Of a stretch of 8,952 nucleotides of DNA, positions 6,832 to 8,952 are shown piece by piece. Below the pieces are notes generated by a model, which was not told the DNA's origin, did no database searches, and saw nothing but the letters and a program-made list of their open reading frames with translations. This stretch comes from Actinomycetes bacterium. Its GTDB lineage: Bacteria; Actinomycetota; Thermoleophilia; Solirubrobacterales; Solirubrobacteraceae. Both the position numbers and the translations under genes were made by a program. The stretch is from assembly GCA_023429855.1 (NCBI GenBank), contig JAEZDB010000162.1, positions 1 through 8,952 on the forward strand. Direction: 5' to 3'. Position 1 is the stretch's first letter. Each line of letters starts with the position of its first letter.

Positions 6832-6855
6832 TCACCCTCAGGGTGAATTGGTGAG
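6832..6855. promoter_or_regulatory. Dyad in the divergent 59-bp control region
   Basis: TCACCC (6832-6837) and GGGTGA (6841-6846) form a perfect dyad around TCA. A further half-site, GGTGAG at 6850-6855, also mirrors CTCACC at 6831-6836. The dyad ends right at the GTG start of the brkB-like gene and covers its GAGGG ribosome binding sequence. It could be an operator for both divergent transcripts, or an mRNA hairpin that hides that start. No clear -10 or -35 hexamers are seen in 6832-6890. Confidence 0.35.
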
Positions 6856-6890
6856 GCAGGAGTCGCCCGCCTGCGCCCGAAAGCGCCTCC

Positions 6891-8036
6891 ATGGCCCGAG
6901 ACGCTCCTCTGCCCGCGTGGACGGCGCCGCCCGTGATCGCGCGCGTCGTCCTGACCGTCTTGCTCACCGTGGCCGCCGTCGGCCTGCTCTACCTGCTGCG
7001 TGAGCCGCTCGGCTGGATCTTCCTGGCGCTGTTTCTGGCGATCGCGGTCTCGGGGCCGGTCGCCTGGTTCTCCCGGTTCTTGCCGCGCGGGCTGGCGATC
7101 GCGATCACGTACCTGCTGCTGTTCCTCGTCCCGATCGGACTGGCGCTCGCGATCCTGCCGGGTGTGGTGCGTGGGATCGACGGGCTGATCGAAGAGGCGC
7201 CGCGCTACGCCGCCGAGGCCCAGCGCTTCGTGGCCGACAACGACTGGCTGCGCGGGCTCGAGAGCGAGTACCAGCTGCTGTCGAATCTCAAGGAGCGCCT
7301 CGCTGATCTGCCGGCGATGGTGGGCGACGTCGCCGGCTGGCTCGGCGGCCTCGGACTCGGCGTCGTCAACAGCGGTTTCGCGACGATCAACATCGTGCTG
7401 CTGAGCGTGTTCATGGTGGCGGGCGGACCGCGGTGGTCGCGGGCGTTCCTGGCGCAGCGCCCGGCGGCGCAGGCTGCCCGACTGGAGCGGGTGTTCTCCG
7501 GCATCGGCAGCACGGTCGGCAACTATGTGATGGGGGCCGTCGGGCAGGCGCTCGTGGCCGCGGTCACGACCTACGTCGTGCTGGTCATCTTGGGTGTGCC
7601 GTTCGCCATCGGCTTGGCAGCGATCACCTTCGTGCTCGACCTGATTCCGCTCGTCGGCGCCACGATCGCCGCCGTGCTCGTCGGCATCTTCACGCTGTTC
7701 ACCGGGTTTCCGGTGTCGACGATCATCTGGGTGGTCTTCGCGTTGGCCTACCAGCAGCTTGAGAACAACGTGATCCAACCGCAGATCCAGCGCCGCGCCG
7801 TCGCGATCGAACCGATCGTCGTGTTGGTCTCGGTGCTCTGTGGAGCGACGCTCGCCGGGGTCTTGGGTGCGGTGCTGGCGATCCCGGTCGCGGCGTCGAT
7901 CCAGCTGGTGATCCGTGAATGGCGCGCCTACTCGGACGAGCTCGACGCAGCCCCGGAGGGCGAGTCGACCGACAGCGACGAGCCGCCGTCGTCCGGGGCG
8001 CTGGCCTCGGCGCCGGAACCTGAACCCTCAGCCTGA
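6891..8036 (+). CDS. AI-2E transporter family (PerM/UPF0118) membrane protein
   Basis: This is a 381-residue inner-membrane protein of the AI-2E/PerM exporter family, whose members are linked to autoinducer-2 or small-solute export; several are uncharacterised. The expected pattern is present: two N-terminal membrane hairpins (17-36 and 40-60, then 67-91), a soluble, amphipathic region (95-160), and a C-terminal bundle (164-178, 215-235, 238-270, 275-289, 307-342). Signature stretches are DLIPLVGATIAAVL (250-263), QQLENNVIQPQI (288-299) and GVLGAVLAIPVAA (323-335). The tail from 346 is acidic, Ser/Pro-rich and unlike the family core. The ATG at 6891 is the only start after an in-frame stop at 6852-6854; the Shine-Dalgarno is weak (GAAAG). 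The gene is divergent from the brkB-like operon. The actual substrate cannot be inferred, and calling it an AI-2 exporter would go too far. Confidence 0.9.
   Translation: MARDAPLPAWTAPPVIARVVLTVLLTVAAVGLLYLLREPLGWIFLALFLAIAVSGPVAWFSRFLPRGLAIAITYLLLFLVPIGLALAILPGVVRGIDGLIEEAPRYAAEAQRFVADNDWLRGLESEYQLLSNLKERLADLPAMVGDVAGWLGGLGLGVVNSGFATINIVLLSVFMVAGGPRWSRAFLAQRPAAQAARLERVFSGIGSTVGNYVMGAVGQALVAAVTTYVVLVILGVPFAIGLAAITFVLDLIPLVGATIAAVLVGIFTLFTGFPVSTIIWVVFALAYQQLENNVIQPQIQRRAVAIEPIVVLVSVLCGATLAGVLGAVLAIPVAASIQLVIREWRAYSDELDAAPEGESTDSDEPPSSGALASAPEPEPSA
7928..8036. other. 109-bp tail-to-tail overlap of two convergent genes
   Basis: The final 36 residues of the AI-2E-type protein (346-381) and of the membrane protein (285-320 from GTG 8890) are encoded on opposite strands of the same DNA. 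The frames are set so that third codon positions face third codon positions, while first positions face second positions. Both tails are low-complexity, acidic and Ser/Ala/Pro- or Gly-rich, and neither belongs to a recognisable domain. No intergenic terminator can exist here, so the transcripts must overlap as antisense unless they end inside the genes. Confidence 0.8.
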
Positions 8037-8952
8037 GCTTTACGCTCGACCTTGGCGTCGGCGGCTTCGGCGTCGGCGATCGCGGCGAGTTCAGGTACGT
8101 CGTCGGCGCGGCGGACGAGCTCCGTCGCAGCAACGAGCGCGGCCAGCAGCAGGACGATGCCCAGCGGCCGGTCGACGAACGGCAGGATGCCGGTGGCGAT
8201 GGCCGCGAAGGCGACGCCGACCACGACGGCGTGGATTGCGAGCGGGTCGTGGGCAAGCGCGGGGGCCATGTAGCTCCGGAGCTTCGTCGCAATGCGGCTC
8301 GGGCCGGCGAGCAGGGCGCCGACGGCCAGGATCGCGGCGAGGATCAGGGTGCGTCCCGCGATCACCGTCATGAGCGACGTCGACGTGTCCCACACGGCTT
8401 GGGCGGCTGCCGCGGTCGGCCCGCCGCCTGAGACTTCTTCTACCACCCAGTCGCCGGCCATCCGGTGGAACGCGAAGACGACGAGGGCTGAGAGGGCGAC
8501 GGTCGCGGCTACGGCGAGCGTCGCGCCACGGCGGCTACCGGGCGGCGAGGCCACGACGGCCAGGATCGACAGCAGCGGCACGAAGATGACGAAGAGGACG
8601 ACGAGACGCTTGAACCACTTCAGGTAGCTCTGCGCTTTGGCGAGCGCGTCGCTCTGCACGACCCTGATGCGCGTCGCGTCGGCCGGGACCTTGCCGACGA
8701 CGCTCGACGGCAGGCCGACCTTGCGCGCGACGTCGGCCGTGAGCGGGCGCAGGTCGATGATCACGCCGCCGCCGTTGTCGAGCCGGATCGCCTTGCCTTC
8801 GCCTTCAATGAGGTTCAGGGCCTGTGCGTGGGTGGTGGTCACGGCGACCGTCCACGCGTTCTGGACCTTCGGGGTCTTCAGTGCGCGCACGACGACGCGG
8901 CGGGAGCCGTCGCGCAGCGCGGCCGACGCCGGGCCGGCGAGCGGGGCGAGCC
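7928..8952 (-). CDS. Multi-pass membrane protein, N-terminus outside the window
   Basis: This is an unnamed actinobacterial-type integral membrane protein cut by the right edge. The frame stays open from a GTG at 8890 to 8952 (20 further codons, including GPASAALRDGSRRV). The true start therefore probably lies outside, and the GTG is internal. Numbered from that GTG, residues 1-90 are soluble and include KTPKVQNAWTVAVTTTHAQ, VIIDLRPL and RIRVVQSDALAKAQSYLK. Membrane segments follow near 96-114, 124-142, 178-196, 217-236 and 238-256. After 260 comes an Ala/Glu and then Gly/Ser/Asp-rich tail without hydrophobic content. The layout matches a membrane protein family I associate with Streptomyces and relatives, with an N-terminal segment, an extracytoplasmic domain and a membrane bundle; I cannot give it a function. 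Its last 36 codons lie opposite the tail of the AI-2E-type gene. The TAG is at 7928-7930. Confidence 0.75.
   Translation of the reverse strand, partial: LAPLAGPASAALRDGSRRVVVRALKTPKVQNAWTVAVTTTHAQALNLIEGEGKAIRLDNGGGVIIDLRPLTADVARKVGLPSSVVGKVPADATRIRVVQSDALAKAQSYLKWFKRLVVLFVIFVPLLSILAVVASPPGSRRGATLAVAATVALSALVVFAFHRMAGDWVVEEVSGGGPTAAAAQAVWDTSTSLMTVIAGRTLILAAILAVGALLAGPSRIATKLRSYMAPALAHDPLAIHAVVVGVAFAAIATGILPFVDRPLGIVLLLAALVAATELVRRADDVPELAAIADAEAADAKVERKAQAEGSGSGAEASAPDDGGSSLSVDSPSGAASSSSE

Noticed and set aside
6615..7778. A 387-codon minus-strand frame rich in Asp, Arg, His, Gln and Glu opposite the AI-2E-type gene and the start of the brkB-like gene
   Set aside because: Antisense to membrane segments always gives hydrophilic sequence, because T at the second codon position becomes A. 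It crosses the divergent control region and two well-supported genes.
6891..8036. Quorum-sensing system built around the AI-2E-type gene
   Set aside because: No luxS, lsr-type uptake gene or sensor is in the window, and most members of this family have no shown link to autoinducer-2.

Overview
The window is high-GC, densely coding chromosomal DNA with short intergenic gaps and no mobile element, RNA gene or CRISPR array that I can recognise. The best guess for the source is a high-GC actinobacterium, possibly of the Thermoleophilia/Solirubrobacterales. The reasons are a mycobacterial-type FprA, a holin-like/phosphodiesterase fusion of a kind I associate with actinobacteria, an actinobacterial-looking membrane protein at the right edge, and a secreted beta-propeller protein with a basic Ig-like C-terminal domain of the sort common in Solirubrobacterales. 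This placement is inference from protein style, not from a marker gene.

Layout. Positions 1-119 are a leader with two inverted repeats, one of them with perfect 13-bp arms. At 120-1622 (+) lies a secreted TolB/PD40-like propeller protein with a Gly-rich tandem-repeat linker. A strong hairpin (1644-1674) separates it from fprA (1695-3101, +), an FAD-dependent ferredoxin/adrenodoxin-type NADP+ reductase whose promoter spacing suggests a leaderless mRNA. fprA converges on a three-gene minus-strand operon read from 6831 down to 3129: a YihY/BrkB-family membrane protein, a holin-like membrane domain fused to an alkaline-phosphatase-superfamily phosphodiesterase, and an UlaG/NAPE-PLD-like metallo-beta-lactamase-fold hydrolase. 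The two junctions are 4-base overlaps (ATGA and GTGA), so the three are very probably co-transcribed and translationally coupled. Divergent from the operon, across 59 bp holding a dyad, is an AI-2E/PerM-family transporter (6891-8036, +). Its acidic tail overlaps by 109 bp, tail to tail, the 3' end of a multi-pass membrane protein (7928-8952, -) whose start lies outside the window.

How the genes may work together. The right two thirds are dominated by envelope proteins: three polytopic membrane proteins, one membrane-anchored phosphodiesterase and one soluble metallohydrolase. The operon could act in turnover of a phosphodiester or lipid-linked substrate at the membrane, but no substrate can be read from the sequence. 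FprA supplies electrons to a ferredoxin, or to a P450 or similar acceptor, encoded elsewhere. I see no defence, toxin or biosynthetic cluster. The least explained items are the holin-like/phosphodiesterase fusion with its predicted cytoplasmic active site, the overlapping tails, and the dyads.
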